Shown piece after piece: positions 15,821 to 24,173 of a DNA stretch of 24,173 nt (its first letter is position 1; each line of letters starts with the position of its first letter). The position numbers were made by a program, and so were the translations under genes. Below the pieces are notes generated by a model, which did no database searches, was not told where the DNA came from, and saw only the letters and a list, made by a program, of their open reading frames with translations. Source of the DNA: Pseudomonadota bacterium (GTDB lineage Bacteria > Pseudomonadota > Gammaproteobacteria > Burkholderiales > Burkholderiaceae); contig JAKORH010000142.1 of NCBI GenBank assembly GCA_029777935.1, positions 1 to 24,173 on the forward strand, given 5' to 3'.

Positions 15821-16288
15821 ATGCATAACGCACTTGCGGTCGAGCACGTCGCGCGCCTCGAGAATCTGCCGCACTTCATGGCGTTCATCGACGAGGCGTG
15901 CCGCAGTGCCGGCGCTGACGAGGACACCGCGTACGCGCTCCGGCTCGCAGTCGAGGAGGTGTGCGTCAACCTGATCCGCTACGGGTACAAGGACATGGCG
16001 CCGGGACCGATCCGTGTCGCATTCCGGCAGCGCGGCGACAGGTTGGTGGTGCGGATCAGCGATCATGCGCGACCTTTCGATCCGGCCGACGCTCCCGAGC
16101 CCGACCTGACGTCGGACGCGGAGAAGCGGCCGATCGGAGGTCTCGGCTGGTATCTGGTCAAGCATTCGGTCGATCGGCTCGAATACCGCGCCGATCCGGT
16201 GCACGGCAACGTTCTGACCCTGACCCGGCGGATGCGACAACCTGCGCGGCAGCGCGCGGAAGGAGAAACGAGTGGAACTGTCAGTTAG
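15821..16288 (+). CDS. RsbW/SpoIIAB-like serine kinase (anti-sigma-type ATPase)
   Basis: 155 aa GHKL ATPase. N box LAVEEVCVNLIRYGY (42-56, with E45/E46 and N50); G1 box DHARPFDP (81-88), where the usual glycine is Ala83; G2 box PIGGLGWYLVK (104-114). The family phosphorylates and inactivates a STAS antagonist, and in classical systems binds a sigma factor. Encoded between a SpoIIE phosphatase and a STAS protein, it completes a partner-switching trio. It starts 2 nt after the phosphatase stop and overlaps the STAS gene by 17 nt, so co-translation is likely. No sigma factor lies in the window, so the final target may be encoded elsewhere or may not be a sigma factor. Confidence 0.9.
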   Translation: MHNALAVEHVARLENLPHFMAFIDEACRSAGADEDTAYALRLAVEEVCVNLIRYGYKDMAPGPIRVAFRQRGDRLVVRISDHARPFDPADAPEPDLTSDAEKRPIGGLGWYLVKHSVDRLEYRADPVHGNVLTLTRRMRQPARQRAEGETSGTVS

Positions 16289-16607
16289 AGCCGCAGGCAA
16301 CGTGACGATCGTCGAGATCCGCGGCAGCGTGGACGGGCTGACCGCCGACCGGCTGATGCAGACGCTGACCGAGCAGGTGCAGGGCGGCAACGTACGGCTG
16401 GTCGCCGACTGCGCCGGCCTCGACTACACCAGCAGCGCCGGACTGCGCGCGCTGCTCGGCACGGTCAAGCAGGCGCGTCAGAAGGGCGGCGACCTGCGGC
16501 TGGCCGCGGTGCGCGCGCCGGTGCTCAAGGTGCTCGAACTGTCCGGCTTCACGTCGATTCTGAAGCACTTCCCGGACGTGCAGGAAGCCTCCGCGAGCTA
16601 CGGCTGA
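16272..16607 (+). CDS. STAS-domain anti-sigma factor antagonist
   Basis: 111-aa cytoplasmic protein, a single STAS domain from end to end: VTIVEIRGSVDGLTADRL, then ADCAGLDYTSSAGLRALL (45-62), then VLKVLELSGFTSILKHF. By alignment with SpoIIAA (D57-S58-S59-G60) the phosphorylated serine corresponds to S55; the neighbouring Asp is replaced by S54, as in many STAS proteins. It is the likely switch shared by the phosphatase at 14673 and the kinase at 15821. The GTG at 16272 is fixed by GGAAGGAG (16258-16265) inside the end of the preceding gene. The patatin gene follows after 5 nt. Confidence 0.92.
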   Translation: MELSVRAAGNVTIVEIRGSVDGLTADRLMQTLTEQVQGGNVRLVADCAGLDYTSSAGLRALLGTVKQARQKGGDLRLAAVRAPVLKVLELSGFTSILKHFPDVQEASASYG

Positions 16608-16612
16608 TTGCG

Positions 16613-17491
16613 ATGGCTGTGACTGTTGACGTGCCGCGCAACGGGCGGCGCAGCGTTGCCGTCGTGATCGGCTCGGGCAGCGTCAAGTGCGCCGCGTCGC
16701 TCGGGCTGATCAAGGTGCTGCAGCGGGAAGGCATCGCGATCGACATGCTGGTCGGCTGCAGCGCCGGCTGCCTGTACGCGACGCTGATTACCTCCGGCCG
16801 CAGTGTGGCCGAGGCGGTCGAGTTGACGCGCCGGCTGTGGACCAGCGAGATCACCGCGCGGCGCAATCACCGCTCGCTGCTGCGCGCGATGATGCCGCGC
16901 GTGCTCGGCTTCGACGCGAGCTTCGGCCTGCGCGACGACGCGCTGATCATGGAGCGGTTGCAGCGTGCGTTCGGCGAGGAACGCATCGAGGCCATGGACA
17001 TTCCGCTGCATCTGGCCGCGACCGACTTTTCCAACGGCGAGCAGGCCGTGTTTTCCAGCGGCCTGGTGATCCATGCGATCCGGGCCAGCATGGCGCTGCC
17101 GTTCCTGTTCAGCCCGTGGCGCATCGGCGACCGCCTGTATATCGACGGCTACATGTCCGATCCGCTGCCGGTCGGCGTGGCGATCCGCGAAGGCGCGGAC
17201 ATCATCATCGCGATGGGCTTCGAGAGCCCGTACCAGGAGCGCATCGACTCGCCCGGACGCTTCGCGTTCCAGGTCAGCTCGATCCTCAGCAACAACTTGC
17301 TGAAGTCGCAGTTCTCGTTTCACGGCCTGGCGCACCACGCCGAGGTCATCCCGATCCTGCCGGAGTTCCGCAGCCGGATCCGCCTGTTCGACACCGAAAA
17401 GATCCCGGCGATCATCGAAGACGGCGAGCGTGCGGCCGAGCAGCAGCTGCCGTACCTGCTGCGGCTGCTCGAGTCGCAAGGGCGCGTCTGA
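16613..17491 (+). CDS. patatin-like phospholipase (short type)
   Basis: 292 aa. The patatin catalytic dyad is intact: nucleophile S50 in GCSAG (48-52) and D178 in IDGYM (177-181). The glycine-rich oxyanion loop reads GSGSVKCAAS (20-29) rather than the usual GGGxRG. No signal peptide is seen, so it is probably cytoplasmic or membrane-surface, hydrolysing acyl chains of phospholipids or other esters. It is packed 5 nt behind the STAS gene and 58 nt before the kinase, so it looks like part of the signalling operon and a candidate output. Substrate unknown. Confidence 0.88.
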   Translation: MAVTVDVPRNGRRSVAVVIGSGSVKCAASLGLIKVLQREGIAIDMLVGCSAGCLYATLITSGRSVAEAVELTRRLWTSEITARRNHRSLLRAMMPRVLGFDASFGLRDDALIMERLQRAFGEERIEAMDIPLHLAATDFSNGEQAVFSSGLVIHAIRASMALPFLFSPWRIGDRLYIDGYMSDPLPVGVAIREGADIIIAMGFESPYQERIDSPGRFAFQVSSILSNNLLKSQFSFHGLAHHAEVIPILPEFRSRIRLFDTEKIPAIIEDGERAAEQQLPYLLRLLESQGRV

Positions 17492-17549
17492 TACGTTCGG
17501 CTGATCGCCGCGACGGTCCCGGTCCGGGCCCGGGTCGAATACCATCGCC

Positions 17550-19369
<1,820 letters not shown>

Positions 19370-19373
<4 letters not shown>

Positions 19374-20401
19374 CGGCGGCGAGACTGGCGCCGCGCTGCC
19401 TGCTCGTGTTCGCGGCGGCGCTGCTCGCCGCGTGCGCCACCGCGCCCGAGCTGCGCGCGCCGGCGCTGCCCGCGGCGGCGGCGCGGACCAACGCCATCAT
19501 CGCGCGCAACGACAGCTACGTGATCTACGCGGCGGACGACGGCGATACTTACGCTGCACTCGCGCGCCGCTTCCTCGGCTCCGAAGCCCGGGCGTGGGAG
19601 ATCGCCGACTTCAACGGCGCGAGCCGCATCGAGCGCGGCCAGGTCGTCGTGATTCCGCTGCGGCCGGTCAACCCGAAGGGCGTGACGACCGGCGGCTACC
19701 AGACCGTGCCGATCCTCACCTATCACCGCGTCGGCCCGCGGGTGAACCGGATGATCGTGGCGCCCGACGCGTTCGAAAAGCAGCTCGAGTTCCTGAAGCG
19801 AAACGACTACCGCGTAATCCGTGTCTCCGACCTGCCGGACTTCCTCGAGGGCAAACGGCCGTTGCCGAAGCGCGCGGTGGCGATCACCTTCGATGACGGT
19901 CACGTGTCGTCGTACCAGTATGCGTATCCGCTGCTGAAGAAGTACGGCTTCCCCGCCACGTTCTACCTGTACGCCGACTTTCTCGGTGCACGCGACGCGC
20001 TGACCTGGGCGCAGATCCGCGAGATGCACGAGTCGGGACTGATCGATTTCGAGGCTCACTCCAAGACGCATTCGAACCTGATCGTCCGGAACGCCGACGA
20101 ATCCGATCAGCGCTATCGCGAACGCATCGACCTTGAACTGCGGCAGCCGCGCGACCTGATCCAGCGCCATCTTCCGACGCATGTCACGCAGTTCGCCTAT
20201 CCGTACGGCGACGCCAACGAGACCGTGCTCGAGCGGCTTGCACTGGCGGGCAATTACCGTCTCGCCCTGACCGTGAATCCCGGCGGCAATGCATTCTTCG
20301 CGCACCCGCTGATGCTGCGGCGGACGATGGTGTTCGGCGAGCACGACCTGGCGGCGTTCAAGTCTGTGCTGCAGATCTTCCGCGAGGTCAACCTGAAGTG
20401 A
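19370..20401 (+). CDS. LysM-like and polysaccharide deacetylase (CE4/NodB) lipoprotein
   Basis: 343 aa. Lipobox LLAAC with C22 as the lipidated cysteine. A LysM-like segment covers about 50-97 (YVIYAADDGDTYAALARRF ... GQVVVIPL). The CE4 domain covers about 110-343: ITFDDG (172-177, D175 and D176), EAHSKTHSNL with the zinc histidine pair H230/H234, and FAYPYGD (275-281). CE4 enzymes remove N- or O-acetyl groups from peptidoglycan, chitin-like or exopolysaccharide chains. The LysM-like module and lipid anchor put it in the periplasm near peptidoglycan. The GTG start overlaps the kinase stop by 4 nt, so the kinase and this enzyme are translationally coupled. This makes it a plausible effector of the signalling block, though not proven. 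Confidence 0.9.
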
Positions 20402-20952
20402 ATCCGCGCGCGGCGATGTTCGCGATCGTGGCGGCCCTGATGCTGGCGGGCTGCGCCGTGCCGGCGCCGACCGCCGGGCCGGCACCATCGCCCGCGCTGT
20501 CATCGCGCGAACACACGCTCGAACGCGACTGGCGGGCGCGTGCCACGGCGTTGACGCGCGAGCAGCGCTGGGCCGAGGCCAGGGTGCAGCTCGAGCTTCT
20601 GCAACTGCTTGATCCGGCGGCGGCCGACTACCGGACGCAACTGGAGTCGGTGCGCCGGACGATCGCCGGCGTCGCGGCCGAGGCGCATGCGCAGGCGGCC
20701 GCCGCACGCAGGCGCGGCGATCTGGACGCGGCGACCACGCAGTACCTGCGTGCGCTCGCCGCCGACCGCGACGACGCGGCCGCGGCGCAGGGTCTGCGCG
20801 AGATCGAGCGCGAACGCGTGCGGCGCGCGTGGCTGAACCGTCCGCCGCGCTCGATGCCCAACGGCGCAGCGGGCAAGCCCGCCGAGATGGAACCGGAGTA
20901 CGTGCAGCACCAGAAGAACGGCAACGGCGACGCCGCGTCGCCGCGGCGCTGA
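20398..20952 (+). CDS. helical-repeat lipoprotein of unknown function
   Basis: 184 aa. Lipobox LMLAGC with C19. The mature part is Ala/Arg-rich and helical; REQRWAEARVQLELLQLLDP (about 54-73) and RRGDLDAATTQYLRALAADR (about 105-124) look like two TPR-like units. The tail (about 145-184) is low in complexity. GTG 20398 overlaps the stop of the deacetylase (GTGA). It is the last gene of the plus-strand signalling block and could be a scaffold for the deacetylase. No family is named with certainty. Confidence 0.83.
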   Translation: MNPRAAMFAIVAALMLAGCAVPAPTAGPAPSPALSSREHTLERDWRARATALTREQRWAEARVQLELLQLLDPAAADYRTQLESVRRTIAGVAAEAHAQAAAARRRGDLDAATTQYLRALAADRDDAAAAQGLREIERERVRRAWLNRPPRSMPNGAAGKPAEMEPEYVQHQKNGNGDAASPRR

Positions 20953-20955
20953 CTG

Positions 20956-21006
20956 GAACCTGCCCCGGAGTCCCTGGCGATCCGTTGGGGACTCCGAGGC
21001 AGGTTC
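20956..21006. terminator. long bidirectional hairpin between convergent genes
   Basis: GAACCTGCC-C-CGGAGTCCC (20956-20974), 13-nt loop, GGGACTCCG-A-GGCAGGTTC (20988-21006): 18 paired bases with one mismatch, in the 53-nt gap between the convergent lipoprotein genes. It starts 3 nt after one stop codon and ends on the other. There is no strong U-tract, so it may act with Rho or as an mRNA 3'-end protector for both transcripts. Confidence 0.75.
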
Positions 21007-21785
21007 TACTTCATCTGATCCAGCCGCCGCTGCAGTTCGATCGCTTCCTGGCGCCGGGCCCGCGCCAGGTCATTGTTCGGATCGAGCTCGAGCACGCGAT
21101 CCCATTCCTTGATCGCAGTGGCGAGGTCCTGGCGGCGAAAGGCCGCGATGGCGTTGCGCTGGTGGCGCTCGATCTGTGCCCTGATCTCGGCCGCCTTCAT
21201 CGCGCCGCGTGTCGACCCGACGCTCGACGGCGGCGCGGGCTCGGTCGCCTGCGGCGGTGTCGAATCCAGCGGCCGGCCTGTCCGTTCGGGTGCGTTGAGC
21301 GCCGCCTTGCCCGGGACCTTCAGCACCTGCCCGACGTAAAGCCGGCTCGGCACGCGAATCAGGTTGTAGCGCGCAAGCAGGTAGAACTCGCAGCTCTCGC
21401 CGAGCGCGCGTTGTGCGATCGAGCCCAGCGTGTCGCCCGGCCGCACCGAGTAGCTGATCGAGTCGCGGCCGAGCGTGGCGACCGGGTCGGAGGTCAGCCC
21501 GCGCTGCAGGCACAGCCCCGTCTTGTTGCCAGGATCGAGCACCAGCGCCTGCGCGATTTCATCGCGGGCGCTGTCCTCGTTACCCTCGTTCAGTTGCTCG
21601 GCGGCCTGCTTTAGCAGCATCTGCGCTTGAGCTCTCGCGGCGGGTGAACCGGGCGCGGGGCCCTCGACCCTCGGCTCCGGCGCCGGCGCTGCGGCGGCTG
21701 GCTCGGCCGGCCGCGACGTATCCGAAGGCGTCTGGCAGGCTGCCAGCGCGGCGCAGGCAAGGCAAAGGGCGAGGCTTCTTCTCAT
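21006..21785 (-). CDS. lipoprotein with LysM domain and TPR-like repeats
   Basis: About 259 aa. Lipobox LAAC with C17 at the N-terminus, then an Ala/Pro-rich linker, a TPR-like helix pair (about 55-90, AEQLNEGNEDSARDEIAQAL), a LysM domain (about 109-158, YSVRPGDTLGSIAQRALGES to LYVGQVLKVP), a linker, and a C-terminal TPR-like unit (about 208-245, AIAAFRRQDLATAIKEWDRV). Probably a peptidoglycan-associated periplasmic lipoprotein, facing the operon that ends in another TPR-like lipoprotein. ATG 21785 is preferred because the signal peptide begins there and the candidate -10 at 21826-21831 would lie inside any longer version. Confidence 0.86.
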   Translation of the reverse strand: MRRSLALCLACAALAACQTPSDTSRPAEPAAAAPAPEPRVEGPAPGSPAARAQAQMLLKQAAEQLNEGNEDSARDEIAQALVLDPGNKTGLCLQRGLTSDPVATLGRDSISYSVRPGDTLGSIAQRALGESCEFYLLARYNLIRVPSRLYVGQVLKVPGKAALNAPERTGRPLDSTPPQATEPAPPSSVGSTRGAMKAAEIRAQIERHQRNAIAAFRRQDLATAIKEWDRVLELDPNNDLARARRQEAIELQRRLDQMK

Positions 21786-21825
21786 ACTTGTGCGCGCGCC
21801 GCGGCGCGGCCGCATCGGTGTGGGC

Positions 21826-21854
21826 ATCATAAGCGGGCCCTGCGCGAGGCGAAA
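21826..21854 (-). promoter_or_regulatory. candidate promoter for the LysM lipoprotein gene
   Basis: Read on the minus strand: TTTCGC (21854-21849), 17-bp spacer, TATGAT (21831-21826). A start near 21819 would leave a leader of about 35 nt before ATG 21785. Confidence 0.42.
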
Positions 21855-21920
21855 CGGCGGCAACGAACGGACGCCCGTGAATGTTCATTCGGCCGCGCCT
21901 CGCCTCATCCCGCCAGCGGG

Positions 21921-21949
21921 TGGCCAGGCCGCGGCGGCGACCGCACAAT
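21921..21949 (+). promoter_or_regulatory. candidate promoter giving a near-leaderless patatin mRNA
   Basis: TGGCCA (21921-21926), 17-bp spacer, CACAAT (21944-21949). The -10 ends 6 nt before the ATG at 21956, so transcription would start on or next to the start codon. Confidence 0.35.
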
Positions 21950-21955
21950 GCGGGC

Positions 21956-23212
21956 ATGGACGCCACGCCAGGACGCGCGCACCTGCGGACCTCGACCGCA
22001 GGGCTGGTGCTGCTCGGCGGCGGCGCGCGTGCCGCCTACCAGGTCGGCGTGCTCAAGGGCGTGGCGGCGCTGATGCGCAAGGCGCGGCTCGGCATGGACC
22101 CCGAGCTGGCGCGCGCGCGCAATCCGTTTCCGATTCTGGTCGGCACTTCGGCCGGCGCGATCAACGCCGCGGCACTGGCGTGCCGCGCCGACGATTTCAC
22201 CGCCGCGGTCGATCAGCTCGTGCGCGTGTGGGAAGGCATCCGCGCCGAGCAGGTCTACCGCGCGGACGCGCTCGGCGTGCTGCGCACCGGCGCGCGCTGG
22301 CTGTCCCTGCTGTCGATCGGCTGGATGGTGCGGCGTTCGCTGAAGCTGCGGCCGAAGTCGCTGCTCGACAACGCGCCGCTACGCGAGCTGCTGGCGCAGC
22401 TGATCGATCTCGCTGGCGTGGAGCGCGCGCTCGCGCGCGGCCATCTGCGCGCGCTGGCGGTCAGCGCCTCGGCGTACGGTTCGGGGCGGCATGTCACCTT
22501 CTACCAGTCGCGCCACGCTTTTCCGATTCCGGCCAAGCTGCAGCGTGTGAGCCGGCACGCTCGCATCACGCACGATCATCTGATGGCGTCGAGTGCGATC
22601 CCGTTCGTGTTCCCGGCGATCGCCCTCGAGGCTGACGACGGCGGTGCGGCCGAACACTTCGGTGACGGCGCGATGCGGCAGATCGCGCCGATCAGTCCGG
22701 CGATCCACATGGGTGCCGATCGCGTGCTGATCGTCGGCGCCGGCCAGCTCGGGGGCCCCGGCATGCTGAGCGACGTGAACCCGGCCGCATATCCGACGCT
22801 GGCGCAGATCGCCGGCCACGCGCTGTCGACGATCTTTCTCGATGCGCTCGCCACCGACATCGAGCGGCTCGAGCGGATGAACTGCCTGGCGGACGCGCTG
22901 ACGCTGGAGCAGCGTCACGGGCTGCGGCTGCAGCGCGTCGATTCGCTGGTGATCTCGCCGAGCGAGCGGCTGGACCTGATCGCGCGCGACCATGCGCACG
23001 CGCTGCCGACCGCGGTACGCGCGCTGCTCGAAGCGCTCGGCGCGCACGGCGGCAGCGGCGCCGCGCTTGCCAGCTACCTGCTGTTCGAGAGCGATTACAC
23101 GCGGCGCCTGATCGAGCTGGGCTGCGCCGATACGCTGGCGCGGCGCGACGAGGTGCACGCATTCCTGTTCGATGACCAGACCGCGTCGATCCGTTCCGAT
23201 GCGACCGCTTGA
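21956..23212 (+). CDS. patatin-like phospholipase (long type)
   Basis: 418 aa, unlike the shorter patatin at 16613. Complete motifs: oxyanion loop GGGARAAYQVGVLKG (21-35), nucleophile S65 in GTSAG (63-67), catalytic aspartate in FGDGAMRQIAPISPAIHMGA, where DG is followed by the long-type PxxPAIxxGA signature. About 130 further residues with conserved-looking ERLDLIARDHAHALP and a C-terminal LLFESDYTRRLIELG follow. No signal peptide. ATG 21956 is chosen because the patatin fold begins 15 residues later; the in-frame ATG at 21881 would add an Arg-rich, unlikely tail. The ribonuclease gene begins within its last codons. Confidence 0.9.
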   Translation: MDATPGRAHLRTSTAGLVLLGGGARAAYQVGVLKGVAALMRKARLGMDPELARARNPFPILVGTSAGAINAAALACRADDFTAAVDQLVRVWEGIRAEQVYRADALGVLRTGARWLSLLSIGWMVRRSLKLRPKSLLDNAPLRELLAQLIDLAGVERALARGHLRALAVSASAYGSGRHVTFYQSRHAFPIPAKLQRVSRHARITHDHLMASSAIPFVFPAIALEADDGGAAEHFGDGAMRQIAPISPAIHMGADRVLIVGAGQLGGPGMLSDVNPAAYPTLAQIAGHALSTIFLDALATDIERLERMNCLADALTLEQRHGLRLQRVDSLVISPSERLDLIARDHAHALPTAVRALLEALGAHGGSGAALASYLLFESDYTRRLIELGCADTLARRDEVHAFLFDDQTASIRSDATA

Positions 23213-23576
23213 GCGCCTGATTGTTCTGCTGGCGCTTCTCGTGATGCTCGCCGGCGCCGTGCACGCGCGCGGCGTGGCAAGTGAGATTGCCGTCACCGCG
23301 CTTCCGCCGGAGGCGCGCGCCACGCTGGCGCTGATTCACCGCGGCGGGCCGTTTCCTTACCGCAGGGACGGCGTCGTGTTCGGCAATCGCGAGCGCCGCC
23401 TGCCGCTCCGCCCGCGCGGCTACTACACCGAGTACACGGTGCCGACCCCGGGCGCGCGCGACCGCGGCGCACGCCGGATCATTGCCGGCAGGGGCGCCAC
23501 CGGAGTCCCGGCGACCAGCGGCGAATACTGGTACACCGATGACCACTACCGTACCTTCCGTCGCATCCGAGAGTAG
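23199..23576 (+). CDS. secreted barnase-like guanyl-preferring ribonuclease
   Basis: 125 aa. Signal peptide at about 1-23 (LIVLLALLVMLAGAVHA). The mature part is a small microbial RNase of the N1/T1/barnase group: FGNRERRLPLRPRGYYTEYTV matches barnase FSNREGKLPG...READINY, giving catalytic E78; R92 or R93 fits barnase R87; DDHYRTFRRIRE contains H116 like barnase H102. It cleaves single-stranded RNA, preferring G, outside the cytoplasm. ATG 23199 starts inside the end of the patatin gene (14-nt overlap); ATG 23172 is an alternative with a longer N-terminus. The inhibitor gene starts directly after its stop. Confidence 0.9.
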   Translation: MRPLERLIVLLALLVMLAGAVHARGVASEIAVTALPPEARATLALIHRGGPFPYRRDGVVFGNRERRLPLRPRGYYTEYTVPTPGARDRGARRIIAGRGATGVPATSGEYWYTDDHYRTFRRIRE

Positions 23577-23990
23577 ATGACCAAGCGTCCGCCCGCCTCG
23601 CTCGCCGATCTGCCCGCGCACACGGTCGCGGCGCGCAGTACGCTCGACATCGATCAGTTGCGCCGCTGGGCAGAAGAAGCCGGCCAGCGTTTCGTGCTGG
23701 CTGACCTTTCCGCGTGCGACGACCGCAAGGCGGTGCTGAAGGAACTGGGACGCGCGTTCGCGTTTCCGGACTGGTACGGCGCCAACCTCGATGCGCTGTA
23801 CGACTGCCTGACCGATCTGGCCGAGCCTGGCGCGAGCGGGCTCGTGGTCGTGCTCGATCACCTGCCGAAGTCGCCGCGCTTCGACGCCGAGCAGCGCACG
23901 CGTTTGATCGAAGTGTTCCGCGACGCGCTCGAGCCGTTCACCGAGCTCGGCGTGCCGCTGCGTGTGTTCTACCGTTATTCCATTTCTTGA
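23577..23990 (+). CDS. barstar-family ribonuclease inhibitor
   Basis: 137-aa cytoplasmic protein. The barstar core is at about 39-118: FVLADLSACDDRKAVLKELG, then FPDWYGANLDALYDCLTDL (63-81). By alignment with barstar YGANLDALWDCLTG, D72, Y75 (for W38) and D76 (for D39) are the enzyme-plugging residues. The C-terminus has the usual LIEVFRDALEPF helix and VPLRVFYRY strand. It is encoded with zero spacing after the ribonuclease (TAGATG), so the pair is co-transcribed and the inhibitor presumably guards the cytoplasm against unexported enzyme. The first ~20 residues are an extra tail relative to barstar. Confidence 0.92.
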   Translation: MTKRPPASLADLPAHTVAARSTLDIDQLRRWAEEAGQRFVLADLSACDDRKAVLKELGRAFAFPDWYGANLDALYDCLTDLAEPGASGLVVVLDHLPKSPRFDAEQRTRLIEVFRDALEPFTELGVPLRVFYRYSIS

Positions 23991-24004
23991 TCAATAGATC
24001 AATA
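23987..24004. repeat. tandem 8-bp direct repeat with small palindrome after the barstar gene
   Basis: GATCAATA occurs twice side by side (23989-23996, 23997-24004). TTGATC 23987-23992 and GATCAA 23997-24002 also form a 6-bp inverted repeat. It overlaps the barstar stop codon and opens an AT-rich patch (to about 24020) in otherwise GC-rich DNA. It could be an insertion border or a weak terminator. Confidence 0.5.
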
Positions 24005-24036
24005 ATAGCCATGTCACAACCGACGAGGGGATAGAC

Positions 24037-24173
24037 ATGGCGAGAATGGCGAGGGGAAGAGAGGTACTGGAGATGGCGCGCGAGATGGTGGCGCGCGCCG
24101 AGACGATCGAGCAGCTGCGGCAGGCGCAGGCGGTGGTGCTGCCGCTGGACTTCGGCCTGAGCATGGAGCAGAC
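24037..24173 (+). CDS. start of a helix-turn-helix protein, possibly IS630-type ORF (cut by window edge)
   Basis: 45 codons are visible, with no stop before the edge. A GAGGGG ribosome-binding site (24025-24030) lies 6 nt before the ATG. The peptide is helical: AREMVARAETIEQLRQAQAV followed by VLPLDFGLSMEQ. The phrase LRQAQAVxLPLxxGLSxEQ resembles the beginning of the DNA-binding helix-turn-helix part of IS630-family transposases or their first ORF. The AT-rich, repeat-containing DNA just upstream fits an insertion-sequence left end, but no terminal inverted repeat can be checked here. A chromosomal regulator is the alternative. Confidence 0.5.
   Translation, partial: MARMARGREVLEMAREMVARAETIEQLRQAQAVVLPLDFGLSMEQ

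Noticed and set aside
21786..21863. A longer start for the LysM lipoprotein (ATG 21863)
   Set aside because: It would bury the signal peptide and cover the candidate promoter at 21826-21854.

Overview
The window is GC-rich, densely coded bacterial chromosome, most likely from a betaproteobacterium of the Burkholderiales/Rhodocyclales type. The evidence is the third-position G/C bias, the order RNB ribonuclease - TonB-like protein - aroE - mtgA, UbiD-type ubiquinone biosynthesis, and a malic enzyme fused to a phosphotransacetylase-like domain. There is no tRNA, rRNA or CRISPR array. Mobile DNA appears only at the extreme right edge, as a possible IS630-type start, and as one structured intergenic repeat after aroE.

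Layout. (1) 94-6262, + strand: RNB-family ribonuclease, TonB C-terminal-domain protein, aroE, a 135-bp repeat-like element bounded by perfect 17-bp inverted repeats, mtgA and mgtE. (2) 6225-8641, - strand: ubiD, a small KTSC-domain protein and a secreted cysteine-containing protein, whose 3' end overlaps the end of mgtE. (3) 8642-9117: the only long non-coding stretch. It holds a good sigma70-type promoter followed by a roughly 250-nt structured leader. (4) 9118-10035: membrane-anchored lytic transglycosylase (+), convergent with a class I aminotransferase (-). (5) 11284-13584: the malic enzyme maeB. (6) 13673-14584: a cation-diffusion-facilitator homologue that appears to have lost the metal-binding tetrad.

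(7) 14673-20952, + strand, is the most interesting block. The genes are close-packed or overlapping: FHA-SpoIIE phosphatase, RsbW-like ATPase, STAS antagonist, patatin-like phospholipase, then a transmembrane Ser/Thr kinase with a C-terminal HAMP, a LysM-like plus CE4 deacetylase lipoprotein, and a helical-repeat lipoprotein. The first three form a complete partner-switching module (phosphatase, kinase/anti-sigma, antagonist). The order suggests that envelope sensing is linked through phosphorylation to a lipid hydrolase and a polysaccharide- or peptidoglycan-modifying enzyme. No sigma factor lies in the window, so the output is unknown. The block ends in a long hairpin shared with a convergent LysM/TPR lipoprotein gene.

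(8) 21956-23990: a second, unrelated patatin, then a secreted barnase-like ribonuclease immediately followed by a barstar-like inhibitor. (9) 23989-24173: an AT-richer stretch with a tandem 8-bp repeat, then the start of a helix-turn-helix protein resembling the first ORF of IS630-type elements, cut by the window edge.

All family calls come from reading motifs by eye. No similarity search, structure prediction or folding calculation was run.
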